A stretch of DNA of 64,000 nt, from NCBI GenBank assembly GCA_013339895.1, contig JABACO010000018.1:987453-1051452 (forward strand), given 5' to 3'. Each line of letters starts with the position of its first letter. The first letter of the stretch is position 1. This document shows, piece after piece, positions 1 through 13,600 of the stretch. This stretch comes from Ephydatia muelleri (taxonomy: Eukaryota > Porifera > Demospongiae > Spongillida > Spongillidae). Under the pieces are notes generated by a model that made no database searches, was not told where the DNA came from, and saw only the letters and a list, made by a program, of their open reading frames with translations. A program made the position numbers and the translations under genes.

Positions 1-210
1 CACCTTCTTTACTGTTCAAGGGATCCATGTGGCACGACTAGGGATCATGCATAATGCTGTAATCAATGCACAATATGTTACTGTAATTATATCTACTTTG
101 CATTGCTTGAACCTCTCAAAATAGTCAGGATTGGGACTAGAATGAGCTGCACGCTCCACCAAATCCAGATTGCTGAATCACTGGCTGACCATGTTTATAA
201 ATATTTCTAG
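1..210 (-). pseudogene. Fragment related to the CCCH gene at 1209-4916 (edge of window)
   Basis: On the minus strand about positions 168-100 can be read as DLVERAAHSSPNPDYF. This resembles DLMKHAVPSSPYPETF, read at about 4075-4020 inside the neighbouring CCCH gene. The flanking sequence (a GCATTAT / CATGATCC-like stretch at 1-60) also resembles that region. It may be an exon of a third paralogue that continues beyond the left edge, or a copy of a repeat. No splice sites can be fixed. Confidence 0.3.
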
Positions 211-340
211 GTGCTAGTTGAGTCATGGGGGGGGAAATATCATGGATGCAGATGCCTGCTGCTGCCGTTAGCATATGTACATATTGAATTCCACTTCTAC
301 ATATCAGTCTCATTACATCAGAGTATTCAACACAGAACAT

Positions 341-627
341 TCAGGTTCCCAGTGCCTGCAGACTTTCAGGTTCCCAGTGCCTGCAGACATTCGAGTTTCC
401 AGTGCCTGCAGACCTTCAGGTTCCCAGTGCCTGCAGACCTTCAGGTTCCCAGTGCCTGCAGACCTTCAGGTTCCCAGTGCCTGCAGACCTTCAGGTTCCC
501 AGTGCCTGCAGACCTTCAGGTTCCCAGTGCCTGCAGACCTTCAGGTTCCCAGTGCCTGCAGACCTTCAGGTTCCCAGTGCCTGCAGACCTTCAGGTTCCC
601 AGTGCCTGCAGACCTTCAGGTTCCCAA
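341..627. repeat. 25-bp tandem satellite
   Basis: About eleven copies of a 25-bp unit with the core GGTTCCCAGTGCCTGCAGAC. The first two or three units are diverged and the rest are nearly identical. Long open frames across it are an artefact of the repeat. Its core is related to that of the larger array at 1640-2420. From 628 to 1208 I see no gene; that stretch is plain sequence with a G-rich run near 765-790. Confidence 0.9.
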
Positions 628-1208
628 CCTGGAGTCAATACTATGCAATGTGTTCATCCATACTAGTCCTATCATCCTGAGCCAATAGATGCCTCTCTGA
701 TTGCAGGATTGCTGGGCTGAAACTGCTGGGGGAGCTTCCAGCACTCCTCAGACTTCCTACTGGGGGAATGGGGGGGGAGGAGGGGGAGGGTGTATCCCTC
801 CCTCCGCTCTCTGCCGGCCTCAGTGACCACTCTTTGAGTGCTTCCGACAGACAAAAGCACAATTACAAAGCAATGCAAAAATTGTTAATGTCAATTTTTG
901 TTTGTGGCACTTAAGTTATGCTTCGTTTTCATTTTCGTTTGCCAAATTAAGATAATAATTACACTACATAATGTGAAGCGTTTTTAGCCATTTCTCAAGG
1001 TAGACCTCGAACAAAAAGTGGTCAGGCCGAGGCTCAAATCCTGACCCGTTCCGACAAGCCTGATACATGCTGCTGCTAAATTTCCGAAGGATTTCAACTC
1101 ACCTATACACAGACTCATAACTGCTCCCTCTATTAAAATTAAGCAAATGTTATTAAATAATACCAATATAAGAATGCAACATAGCATGGGTTTTCTTATT
1201 GAATAACA

Positions 1209-4200
1209 TTATTCTAATTGTTCGATTAGCCACTCCACATTTTGAAGAACATTTTGCAGGTCTTGATGGCTGATGAGGCTCTCTGGGGCCAAGGGGTGTA
1301 GCACGGCAGCATCAACCGAAGGATGCTTCATATAGATTGACAGAGCTTCCTCAGGAGACTGGCCTATAGCTTCTGCAAATGTACACTCCCACAGAATGTT
1401 ATTTAGCTGAAAATGAACATGTGTCACAGTATTGCATACAACTATCCAATCTAAATGTACACTGTGGATGGGTGAGATTTAAAAAGCCTATGACTTTGTG
1501 CAGAATGTTATAAGTGAATGCAACGACAATGTATCAATCTCTCTCACATGTAAACTAAGCTACACTCTTTAGCTACACATGTCTGAAGGCAACATTCAAC
1601 ACAACATTACATTCAGTTCCACCCCAATCGCTGAAGCCCTCGGTGTCCCCAGTGCATGCAGGCCCCTGGGTTCCCTCCCATGCAGTGCATGCAGGCCCCT
1701 GGGTTCCCCCCCATGCAGTGCATGCAGGCCCTGGGTTCCCTGTGTGTGCAGGCCCCTGGGTTCCCCCCCATGCAGTGCATGCAGGCCCCTGGGTTCCCTC
1801 CCATGCAGTGCATGCAGGCCCCTGGGTTCCCTCCCATGCAGTGCATGCAGGCCTCTGGGTTCCTCCCATGCAGTGCATGCAGGCCCCTGGGTTCCCTCCC
1901 ATGCAGTGCATGCAGGCCCCTGGGTTCCCTCCCATGCAGTGCATGCAGGCCCCTGGGTTCCCTCCCATGCAGTGCATGCAGGCCCCTGGGTTCCCTCCCA
2001 TGCAGTGCATGCAGGCCCCTGGGTTCCCTCCCATGCAGTGCATGCAGGCCCCTGGGTTCCCTCCCATGCAGTGCATGCAGGCCCCTGGGTTCCCTCCCAT
2101 GCAGTGCATGCAGGCCCCTGGGTTCCCTCCCATGCAGTGCATGCAGGCCCCTGGGTTCCCTCCCATGCAGTGCATGCAGGCCCCTGGGTTCCTCCCATGC
2201 AGTGCATGCAGGCCTCTGGGTTCTCTGTGTGTGCAGGGCCCTGGGTTCCCCCCCATACAGTGCATGCAGGCCCCTGGGTTCCCTGTGTGTGCAGGGCCCT
2301 GGGTTCCCCCCCATACAGTGCATGCAGGCCCCTGGGTTCCCTGTGTGTGCAGGGCCCTGGGTTCCCCCCCATACAGTGCATGCAGGCCCCTGGGTTCCCT
2401 ACGTGTGCAGGCCTCAGGACTCCCAACGCATTGTCCCTCTAACTGAATTCTATACCTCTAGTTCCCAGTGTCCAGCCAAGGCTTCCCAGTTCACAGTCAA
2501 CAGTTGCCCCTTGTTCTCTCTGCCGTAAGACTCCCAGTCGACCTTGTATTCCTTGACCTCTGATATGGTGATCAGGAAGGTCTCTTCAAGTACATATGTG
2601 TACCGCCTCGCGTAACGAAGAAGATTGACTTTCCACATGTCAGTGCAGGGTTGGAAGCCAACACTCCCTGGTTCTGTTATTGACATGGAATCTACCAACT
2701 TCACACAGCTGTATTCAAAGTCATGCTTGTGCATGAGCTCATAGTAGCTCAGATCCAACCTGCAGTCATGATGCCTGTTGGTTTGGGTAGCACACTATAT
2801 CCATGCATGTACGACACCACACATACCTCTGTACGCACAGAACATCAATAGTAATTGCCTTTGTCCCATTTTTTTTAACTCTAATGACCTCCAGTGTGTC
2901 ATCTTCCTTGGCAATCACCCGTACATCTGCCTTCATTCTTGGGTCACAGCTTGTAGGCAGTGTGACGTTAAAATCATAGATTTCAATGACATGTGGCTTC
3001 TGGTTGCAGTGGTTTTCCAGTTCTCTCAAGAGACTGTCCACTTTCAAACCATCAATACTGTATACAAAGGGTTAAACGTCTGCATAACAGATCAGACATT
3101 TCAATTACCTGGTGTTCATTCCATTGTGCCTTGCCTTACTATCTAGCAAACCTTCCAGCTCCACCAGGTTCATCTCCTTCTCCAGTACTTCCTTGGGTAG
3201 TGAGTGCCAAAGCTTCCTCCCAAACCTATGCAAAGTGATTCTATCTTCCAATATGTACTGTAAGTGGGATCATTTCCGCAAAAAGAGACCTAGTGAATGT
3301 TTGTGTTGATATTCTAAAAGTATGAAATGCTCTATACAAAGCGATTCTTACGTACTGAGAATCGGATTATCCGTCATGGAGTTGTAAAGCACTGAATTTT
3401 TAATTAGCTATACATTTCAATGCAAGCGTTACATTTCTATTGCGTCTACTAGAAATTTTATAGTGTATTTGCAGGTCCCTTTTTATGCGGAAATGATCCC
3501 AAGTACTGATGTGTAACACACATGTTGTTTCTTTCTACGGACCACATTAAAGTGCAACAGTTATAACCGTATAAGAAAGTAACTTACCTAATCTCCAATC
3601 TCCCTCTCAGATTTCGATTCTGTTTCAATTCACCTTGTATCCACTTCAGGCCAACATGGAGTTTGTCAGTCACATCTGCAGGTTCAATAAACAGCCTAGG
3701 CAGCACACCCTAGCAGTAAACCCGATACAGACCAGAGCCGGAATGCAAACCTGGAAGCGGGTTTTTCATCTGTTCCATTGCTATGACCCACAGCCTCTTC
3801 ACTATTCAGAGAGTTATCACTGTGGCTTGACTGGGGACACATGAATAATGCTGAAATCGATGCATGCATTGTGTTCCATGGTACATATGCATGGTGTTCC
3901 CTGGTACATATGCATAGTGTTCCCTGGTACATATGCATGGTGTTCCCTGGTACATATGCATGGTGTTCCCTGGTACATATGCATTGATTACAGCATTATT
4001 TGTGTGTTCCCAGTCAAGCCACAGTTGAAATGTCTCAGGATAGGGACTAGAAGGAACTGCATGCTTCATTAAGTCAAATACCAAATTGTAATTTCAGCCA
4101 TAAATGTAAAAACTCATCTGGATATTTGAGCATGGGAAACATCAGGTGATCTTTGGTGCATAGCTTTTTAGCTCTGCTTTTAAGATGATAAATGTATAAC

Positions 4201-4916
4201 ATTATGAATTCCATATTGACCTCACTATAACGTCAGGCTATTACCTTGCCAACACAACGCAGAACGTATGCGCCCTCTTGATAGCAAGGATTTGTACGGA
4301 AATGTTCCAGGAGATTGTCTTCGTACTTGACAAACCGTAGGAACACGTCGCTCCTTGTGCCCAATCCCTCAGGAACCATCATCACTCTGTTCCACATTTC
4401 TCCTCCGCCTCGTATACGCTAAAGCGTCAACGCGCGCAAGACTTCATCAATCATGAAAACTCGTGGCGCCCAGTATCGACTCACCAACGAGGCGAACAGG
4501 TGTTCCAGCTTCTCTTTCACCTCTTGAAACAGTTCCTCGTCTGGTTCTTCAAACCTCACTTTTATCTGTGCGGAGATGTGGGGAGGGAAAGGGGGGGGGG
4601 GGGGGAACGAGGTTATCTCAGGAGTTATCCAAAGTTTACTCACCTTGCCCAAATCAGGTTCTAAATCGATATGCACAATACGCGGTAATAGCCCTTCTTC
4701 GATTCGACGGAGATTAATCTTGCGCATTCCAGCGACTTTTGGGCCAGGGAGGTCTTTTGGTAAGGGAACGTAGTAAGGGTGACCACCAATGGGCTCGCTT
4801 CGTGGGCCGCTGCGCGGTGATGGCGTTGGTGCCAGGCTTCTGCCAACATGTAAATACCTGCACCGCTTTCCGAACTTACAGACCCCGTGCAAATAGAATT
4901 TGCACACTTCAGACAT
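1209..4916 (-). CDS. CCCH zinc-finger protein of unknown family (paralogue of 24250-27105)
   Basis: The protein starts at the ATG at 4916 with a CCCH finger (CKFYLHGVCKFGKRCRYLH), which suggests RNA binding. A conserved but unnamed body follows in several exons. The pieces read are 4916 to about 4644, 4568-4487 (IKVRFEEPDEELF), 4415 to about 4245, a piece near 3840-3590, 3228-3112 (FGRKLWHSLPKEV), 3060-2830, 2757-2530 and a last exon 1408-1209 ending in EQLE. The same pieces and intron positions recur in the gene at 24250-27105, so the two are paralogues with preserved structure. Exon edges between 2530 and 4200 are approximate. At about 3695 the frame shifts by one base at a GGG run. Introns hold a satellite, a MITE and a palindromic repeat. 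I do not recognise the body domain. The position next to an RNA helicase and an eIF2-alpha-like kinase hints at RNA defence (inference). Confidence 0.62.
1640..2420. repeat. 33-bp tandem satellite in the last intron of the CCCH gene
   Basis: More than twenty units of 33 bp containing CCCATGCAGTGCATGCAGGC, interspersed with 25-bp units (GGGTTCCCTGTGTGTGCAGG...). The 33-bp unit equals the 25-bp unit plus about 8 bp. Because 33 is a multiple of three, all six frames stay open. None of these frames is a gene. Confidence 0.92.
3266..3500. mobile_element. MITE copy 1 (TIR GGGATC..., 4-bp TSD)
   Basis: A 235-bp non-coding element begins GGGATCATTTCCGC and ends with the near inverted complement GCGGAAATGATCCC. 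It is flanked by a 4-bp direct repeat AAGT. Near-full copies lie at 47146-47403 and 48869-49108, and a diverged copy at 7381-7605. The internal sequence has no coding capacity. Confidence 0.85.
3822..4026. repeat. Palindromic element with 23-bp tandem core
   Basis: About 45 bp at 3822-3866 (GGCTTGACTGGGGACACATG) recurs inverted at about 3980-4026. Between the arms are four to five 23-bp units (TGGTACATATGCATGGTGTT...). It overlaps a possible exon of the CCCH gene, so the exon reading there is uncertain. Confidence 0.7.
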
Positions 4917-5561
4917 TTCAATTTGACACAGTGAATCGATGACAAAACCTTTCTGTCATTATGTAATTATTTATATGGTTTTCAATACCGCCTTCTACGT
5001 TATGCTGGCCTCGAATTGGATTCCTCCAATGACAATACATCACCACAACGAGCATCAGGGCTGGGGTGCGTGCCAGAAAGGCTTTGGCATTGCGGAACTA
5101 ACTCCGGTTTGCTATAAATATAGATGGATCAGAGCTGTGGCCTTGCAAGATATTGTCTGAACCACCTCTTTAGATGCAAACCGCGATACCATGTGAGTGG
5201 CTTTCCAAGCTCCAGAATCTGTCAACAACAATTTGGGGACACATTCCCACCCCCAAATGCATGCAGGTTGGACCATTGTTGGTTCTCAGTGGCACAGCAA
5301 GCTGCACCACCAGTTACACTGGCTTCTATAGAATAATGTCTGGCTGTAGCAGAGATGTAACCAAAGCACCAATAGCTGCTGGTATACCACCCACATCTCA
5401 TTTCTCAATGAGGATGTCTATACATGTGCCACTGGTATTTGTAATCATTATTGATAATGCATGGCTAATAAGAATTCTGAGTTGATGTTCCTTTAAGAAA
5501 AATATCAAACACATACAATAGTTATCTACCTGTTTACACACATCCATATTAGTAATGTCTT
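4917..5561. other. Intergenic, no gene seen
   Basis: Lies between the 5' end of the CCCH gene and the 3' end of the kinase gene, both minus. It should hold the promoter of the CCCH gene, but I recognise no motif, repeat or RNA gene. Confidence 0.5.
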
Positions 5562-7379
<1,818 letters not shown>

Positions 7380-7380
7380 G

Positions 7381-7605
7381 TATCACAGTCCGAGAAAAGG
7401 GACCTAACGTTTTATTGTTTGATTTTCAAAGGAGGGTAAGTCTTCTACAAAACAATTCTTACATACGGGAGGTCCATCATGGATTACACAACTCTGAGTA
7501 TTTAATGAGACATTCCTTTCAATGGGAAGCGTAAACTTTGTTGCTAAATCCTGAAACGTTTTACATAATTTATATGCGTTAGGTCTCGTTTCACGGACAA
7601 TGTCC
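7381..7605. mobile_element. Diverged MITE copy, exonised in the helicase 3' end
   Basis: The edges read CCGAGAAAAGGGACCTAACG on the left and GCGTTAGGTCTCGTTTCACG on the right, which match the inverted ends of the 235-258-bp MITE family (3266, 47146, 48869). The internal CAATGGGAAGCGTAAAC also aligns with CAATGCAAGCGTTACA of those copies. Most of the helicase's last exon, its TAG stop and an AATAAA (7411-7416 on the minus strand) lie inside it. Confidence 0.65.
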
Positions 7606-10600
7606 AATATAATGAATACCTTATTATTTAATGGAAGACTTAAAGCTTCATCTGAAAGAAAAGGTAAAACATGGATCACATAAAGCTAATTGCTTTTGCT
7701 GATGTTTACCAAAACTGTCCAGGAAAATGTCACTGGCATCTGAAATATGTGATACCCCATCTATCTCAGCACCATTTGAGTGTGATTCCTTTAAGTGATT
7801 TGCCAGTAATATTCTCTTCCACTGCTGACATGCTTCAGGCTCTAGTTGCAGTGAAGGATCAAAGGTTAGAGTGTCATGCTCCAAGCAAACCCTCAAATAA
7901 TGAGTCCAGCATTTCCATCTCTCTCCATACTTGCTGACTGTGTGTTCCTCCATCATCAGCAGCATGAATGGGTTACCAATGGCGATCACCAGTGACTGTG
8001 CTCGAGATATTACAGTATTAAATACATATGGATTGATAACACTTCTTGATTCAGTAAGTGGTGTTCCGTTGTCCCAGGTTGGTTCAAATGTATTTAACAA
8101 TACAGCTCTAAATTCATGACCTACATCAATGCAGTTTGTATTGAATTTTATGTTTTGGTTTGTCAATAAAGAAATTACCTTGAATATTGGAAAATGTTAA
8201 GCATTTGATTTTTTCAACTTCTGGAGATTTTTCTTGATGGAGTATATCTCGAAATGTATTAAGCTGAAATACAGCAGACCAGTCAGTTAATGTTCTATCC
8301 TTCCTAGGCATCAATAACTAACCTCTTTTTTATTGCAGCTCACTACGCAGGCTTGAGTCAAGTCCTTCGGGCCCCATTCTTTCACTGACCACCTATCATT
8401 AATGCTAAATACCTGTTCTACAACAACTCTTGCTACAGTATCACGACCCTTTTGGTCATCTGTGGAAACTTCCTGCAGGATGCTACTGCAGATAAAGTGA
8501 AGTGGAAAGTCTGCTTCTGAAGTTGATGTGGGTACTAACGGGAGAGTTGCATTTAGCTCATAAAACCGTTCTTGACAGAAGTTGACAATATCAGGATGAC
8601 ATCGATATGCAGCTGCACTTAAACAGAGCATATAAGCTTTGGCAGCATCTCCAATATGGTCATAGGAAGTGATAAGCCGCTCTAGCAGGGAGTTGCAGTT
8701 TGGATTAGGACCATTTACCATAGCTGCAGGATGCACCTAAGATAAGAACATATGATAATTGGTACCAGCAGAAGGCAACAATGCATATGAACTGAGCTGT
8801 CAACCCTCCACACACCTGCTGACAGTCTCCAGCAATGACAACTCTAGTGCTCTCATTAGCCATACAAAGTGGGGCAACTGCTTCGGCTTCTCGGGCCTGG
8901 GCACCCTCGTCCATCAAAATGTACATAAAGAACAGGCTCTGCTGTTGTTCCTTTAGTTCTCTTGCCAGCACCAGGCTGTCATGGAAGGTACAGATCACCA
9001 GAAGTTTCTTGGTTGTCACTGGTCTGATTAGCTTAGAGATGAACTGTGGAACTGTTTGATAGTATTGCTTCATTTTATGGGTTTCAAAACTAGTAAGTCT
9101 AATTATAGAAATGGTGTTTTGGCGGCGAGGATGTGTACTCAAGTAGTGGTCCAGAAAGTGGTCTGCAGAGGTTGAAGACTGACAGCACACAAGAACTTTA
9201 GTATCCCCTCTTCCTGGGACTTGTAGTATGTAGTTAGCAGCGAGGATTAGAACATGTGTCTTTCCTGTTCCAAAGGCTCCAGTAATGAGCAATGGTGGGG
9301 AGGCAGGGGGAAGAGCAATGATCCGTTTAAGGGCTTCAGCTTGGTCTTCAGAACACTCTTGAGTTTCAACACCTTCTTGTCTTCCTCTGTCAACACACAT
9401 GTTGGTAAAGGCACAAATCTGTCTGCCTCTGGCATAATTCGTTCAATGATTTCATCAGAAATGAGATCAATGGACTCTTGACAGCAGGGAAAATAAAACG
9501 TTTTTGTGTTGAATGTTACGCGAACGTTAGGAATGCTTATGTTTGCTATTTTTGAACTGGAAATGCCTATCTCAACAGCAGCTGCCTTCATCCTGTCCCG
9601 GTTGATCGCATCCATTGCAACATAAAGATAATCTTCAGCATTGCACAAAGTAGGTTTGACAATATCAACAAAGATTCTATGCTTGCGTATCTGAATAAAA
9701 GCGCAAACAGTCTCTGGCTGTGAGTCATGAGTGGAAAACAAGATCTGGGCACTAGTTGGTCCAGCAATGTAAGCATAAGATACATGTTTGGACTTTGGCT
9801 TTGTGATCCAATTTGGCTTCTCTTTTAGCAAGACTAGAGTATAGGTTCCATTACACCTGGGGCACAAATAGATAAACATACCCTTAAAACATTAATGCGA
9901 ATGGAAATAATTTACATTGCTTACTTCTTTCTTAGCAAATTAATATGTCTTTTCTCATCCTGCTTAAGAAGCTTCTGGTGGTACTGCCTGTATGTACCTG
10001 TAGTTAATCCAACATCTTCAGTAGACACATTTTGCCACATAATTGATCTGCTGGTGTCCCTGATATCATCACTCCTGTTTGATGCTGCATGGTCAGCAAT
10101 AGACTCCAACTCCGACATGTTATCGCACGACATGGAATCTCTGTGTGACAATGAAACTGAACTGTTGTCAACCTGCCCTTCCATATCCTGCACTGTCAAT
10201 ACATGTGATTCTGAAATGAAAAGGCATGCAAGTGAACTGCCAGTCCATAAAATGATAATTTCTCAAAGAATTTTTTTTGGCAATTTGTGTGTGGCATGTT
10301 AGTGCCGCTTTTTTTTTTTTGACAGGCCTAGCTCAAATGCACTACGTCGGCATGGTATGCACGTGATGCAAAGTCTCACGTGAGCTGAATGGGACTGACA
10401 CAATTATACCCAGCCCCAGCTAAAACACATGGCCACGTACCATACAAGCGTTATTTTAGTTCTTCCACACACACACACATTACACACAGCTGAACAAGTT
10501 TGAACATAAAATTAGCCTCTGTGCACATGGTTACTGTACACTGAATCGGTATGTTTCGATGTCAGGAATATTAATTATCATGGTTTCACCACTTGCTTCA

Positions 10601-13600
10601 TGCATGACACGCCACTACTTAACTCCCCTCCCATCCCCCCCCCCCCCCCCCCATACTTCTGTAACGTTCTGGGACAGATGTCTGCAACCTTCCTACTCAC
10701 CTGATCGGAACTACAATTGGCTCCAGTGCGTCATATGTGAACTTTGACTGTCTGTATGTGACGTATTAATTCTTTTGTATTTAAGTGTATGCCTTGCGCA
10801 TGTAAGAGGGTCTGATTTCTCAAGCTATCGTATTCTTGGTTAACTCGTGGCGCGGGCGCTACATTGCGGGCGCTACATTGGTGTCAGAAGTGGGATCTAC
10901 AATGGATGCTACGCTACTGAGGATGAGCCAGCGGCCACCGCCACGTTTCTCTGCTGGCACTGACCTTGTGCTATGGTTGTCTCGCTTCGAGCTGTACGTC
11001 CGATTGGCAAAGATACCAGAGGATCAGGTGACTGGTGAGCTGTTGTCGTTACTAGACGATGGACCGTTCAGAGTGGTATCGCAGCAAGGTTTGATAAACT
11101 CTAGTTACGATAGTGTTGTGAAGTGTTTGCGTGCTCTTTACGCTCCCGAGGGTAACGAACTCGAGTGGCAGCGCAAATTACAAGATAGAATGCAGAAACC
11201 GGGGGAACAGTTGGTGGAGTTTGCTGGAGAGCTGCGAGTACTTGCTGACAGAGCCTATCCCAGATGGTCCTCTGAACATAGACAGGAAGCATTGAGGAAC
11301 CAGTTTATGCAAGGAGTGCGGTCTTCGTCAATCCAGCTGAGATTAATGAAGGAAATGCCGCCCACGCTCGACGACGCATTGAAATTAGCTAGCCAGCTCG
11401 AGGCAGTCGAAGAAGCACAGAAAAGGTTGCAAAAGGACAGGTGTAAAACTGAGTCGCTCGCCTTGACAGACGATACTGTGGCAGACCCTGATTCCTGTAC
11501 ATCAAATGCCACATCTGGACCTGGCCAACAGCAGTATGAGAGAGAGAGCCTGGAGAAGCGGCTAAGCAGACAACTCAGGCAAGCTGAAGCAGACGTTCAA
11601 AAGCTTTCCACCCAGGTTCAGCAACTACTTAAGGAGTCGACAATGAATACTAGGCGGCGACCAGCAAACTCGAGGGATAATACTGGACAGAAGAGAACAG
11701 ATGGCCCTGTATGTTGGGGATGCGGGAAAAAAGGCCATGTGAAGAGGGACTGTCCCCAGCGTAGAACTGCATTTAAGAACCACCTTCCATCAGAGAGTGC
11801 GGCGGTGAGTGCATCATTGTTTATCTATGGTTTCCTAGAAGGTCACCGCACAAAGATGCTGGTAGACACCGGGTCTGCAGTGACTATAATTCGTCGTGAC
11901 ATTTGGGATGGAATAAGCCGAAAGCAACTGGAGACACCAGTTCGTGCAGTCTTGGCGGCTAATGGGAATGAAATCAGTCTGTCTGGTCAAGGTGATGTTC
12001 TTGTTCAGGTTGGTGATTTGTCGGTGAGACATAATGTTTTGGTGGCGGATTGCCTGACTCAAGATTGCATACTGGGGTCTGATTTTCTTTTGCTGCATGG
12101 GTGTGTGATTGATTTGCTTAACCACTCCTTGTTGGTTAAAGGGAAGGTTGTTCCACTTTCTTCTGGGATCTATCATAGCCCCATTAGCACATGTGGGGTT
12201 GCAGTTGCTGAGACAGTGGAAGTGCCAGCACACAGTCAATTTAGATTGATAGCCAACCGACAGGGAAAGAAAAAGGAGCAGGGTGTGGATGACCTCGGAA
12301 GTGTTATGTTTGAGCCCAGTCACGACTTCATGGAGTCCCATGGTCTGGCAGTTGCCCATGCTGTTGTGGGGGAAGACAATGAGGATATTGTTGTGCAAAT
12401 TTTAAACCCAACCCCATACTCAGTGCAGGTACAACAGGGAAGCAGGATCGGTTGTTTGAGGCCACTTTTGGATGTGTGTGCTATTGAACTGGAAGCTGTA
12501 GCCCGGCAAGGAGATAACAGGTCTCATGCTCGGGAATGTATCATACATCAACTGGTCTCATGTGCCCAAGGAGTCACTCAGAAGGAGAGGCAGCAGCTAA
12601 CAGACCTTCTGACCGAGTTTGAAAGCATACTTTCGGATCGAGAGGATGACCTGGGCAGAACACATTTGGTCTACCATAAGATTGATACCGGAGATGCCGT
12701 ACCTATTCGCCAATCAGCCAGAAGACTTCCTTATTTCCAGAGAGAGGAGGTACGTAAGACCATTGAGGATATGTTGAAGAGGGGTATTATTGAGCCTAGT
12801 AGCAGTGCATGGTCATCGCCTGTTGTACTTGTAAAAAAGAAAGATGGTAGTACCAGGTTCTGTATTGATTTTCGGAAGGTCAATGCAGTCACTACAAGGG
12901 ATGCCCAGCCTTTGCCTCGCATTGATGATACTCTAGATTTGCTGGGGGGAGCAAGCTATTTTTCCACATTAGATTTAGCCAGTGGGTATTGGCAGGTAGA
13001 GGTTGACCCATTGGATAGAGAAAAGACAGCATTTATAACCCCATTTGGCTTGCATCAGTTTCGTGTTATGCCATTTGGGTTAAGTAATGCACCTGCCACA
13101 TTTCAGCGGCTTATGGAGCAAGTCTTGGCTGGTCTACACTGGTCCACTTGTTTGGTGTATTTAGATGATATCATTGTGTTCAGTAGAACAGTGGCAGATC
13201 ATCTGGACCAGCTGAGAGATGTGTTTACCCGTCTAAAAAATGCTGGCCTTACACTTAAACCATCCAAATGTCACCTGCTTCAAATGGAGGTTCGTTATTT
13301 GGGGCATGTGGTGTCGGGAAAGGGCATTCAAACAGATCCTGAAAAAGTCCGAAGTGTTTTCGATTGGCCCATCCCCTTGAATCAGAAAGATTTAAAACGT
13401 TTCCTGGGTTTGGCATCGTATTACCGCCGCTTTGTCCAGGGGTTTGCACAGGTGGCAGCTCCACTGAATGCTCTCACTAACAAGGGAAAAGAGTGGATGT
13501 GGACAGCAGACTGCACACACGCATTTTTGGAACTGAAGAAGCGATTGGTATCAACTCCAGTGCTGGTGATGCCACAGTTTACACAAGAGTTCATACTGGA

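Noticed and set aside
1010-1070. tRNA-like T-arm (GGCTCAAATCCTGACC)
   Set aside because: No matching acceptor stem, D-arm or anticodon arm can be folded.
341-2420. CRISPR-like arrays
   Set aside because: Units are directly tandem with no unique spacers, and the host is eukaryotic.
1573-2528. Long overlapping open frames on both strands
   Set aside because: All are produced by the 33-bp satellite, whose unit length is a multiple of three.
10836-10901. Upstream extension of the Gypsy frame into the LTR
   Set aside because: It begins with TTG inside the LTR; the first ATG after the primer-binding site (10902) is the better start.
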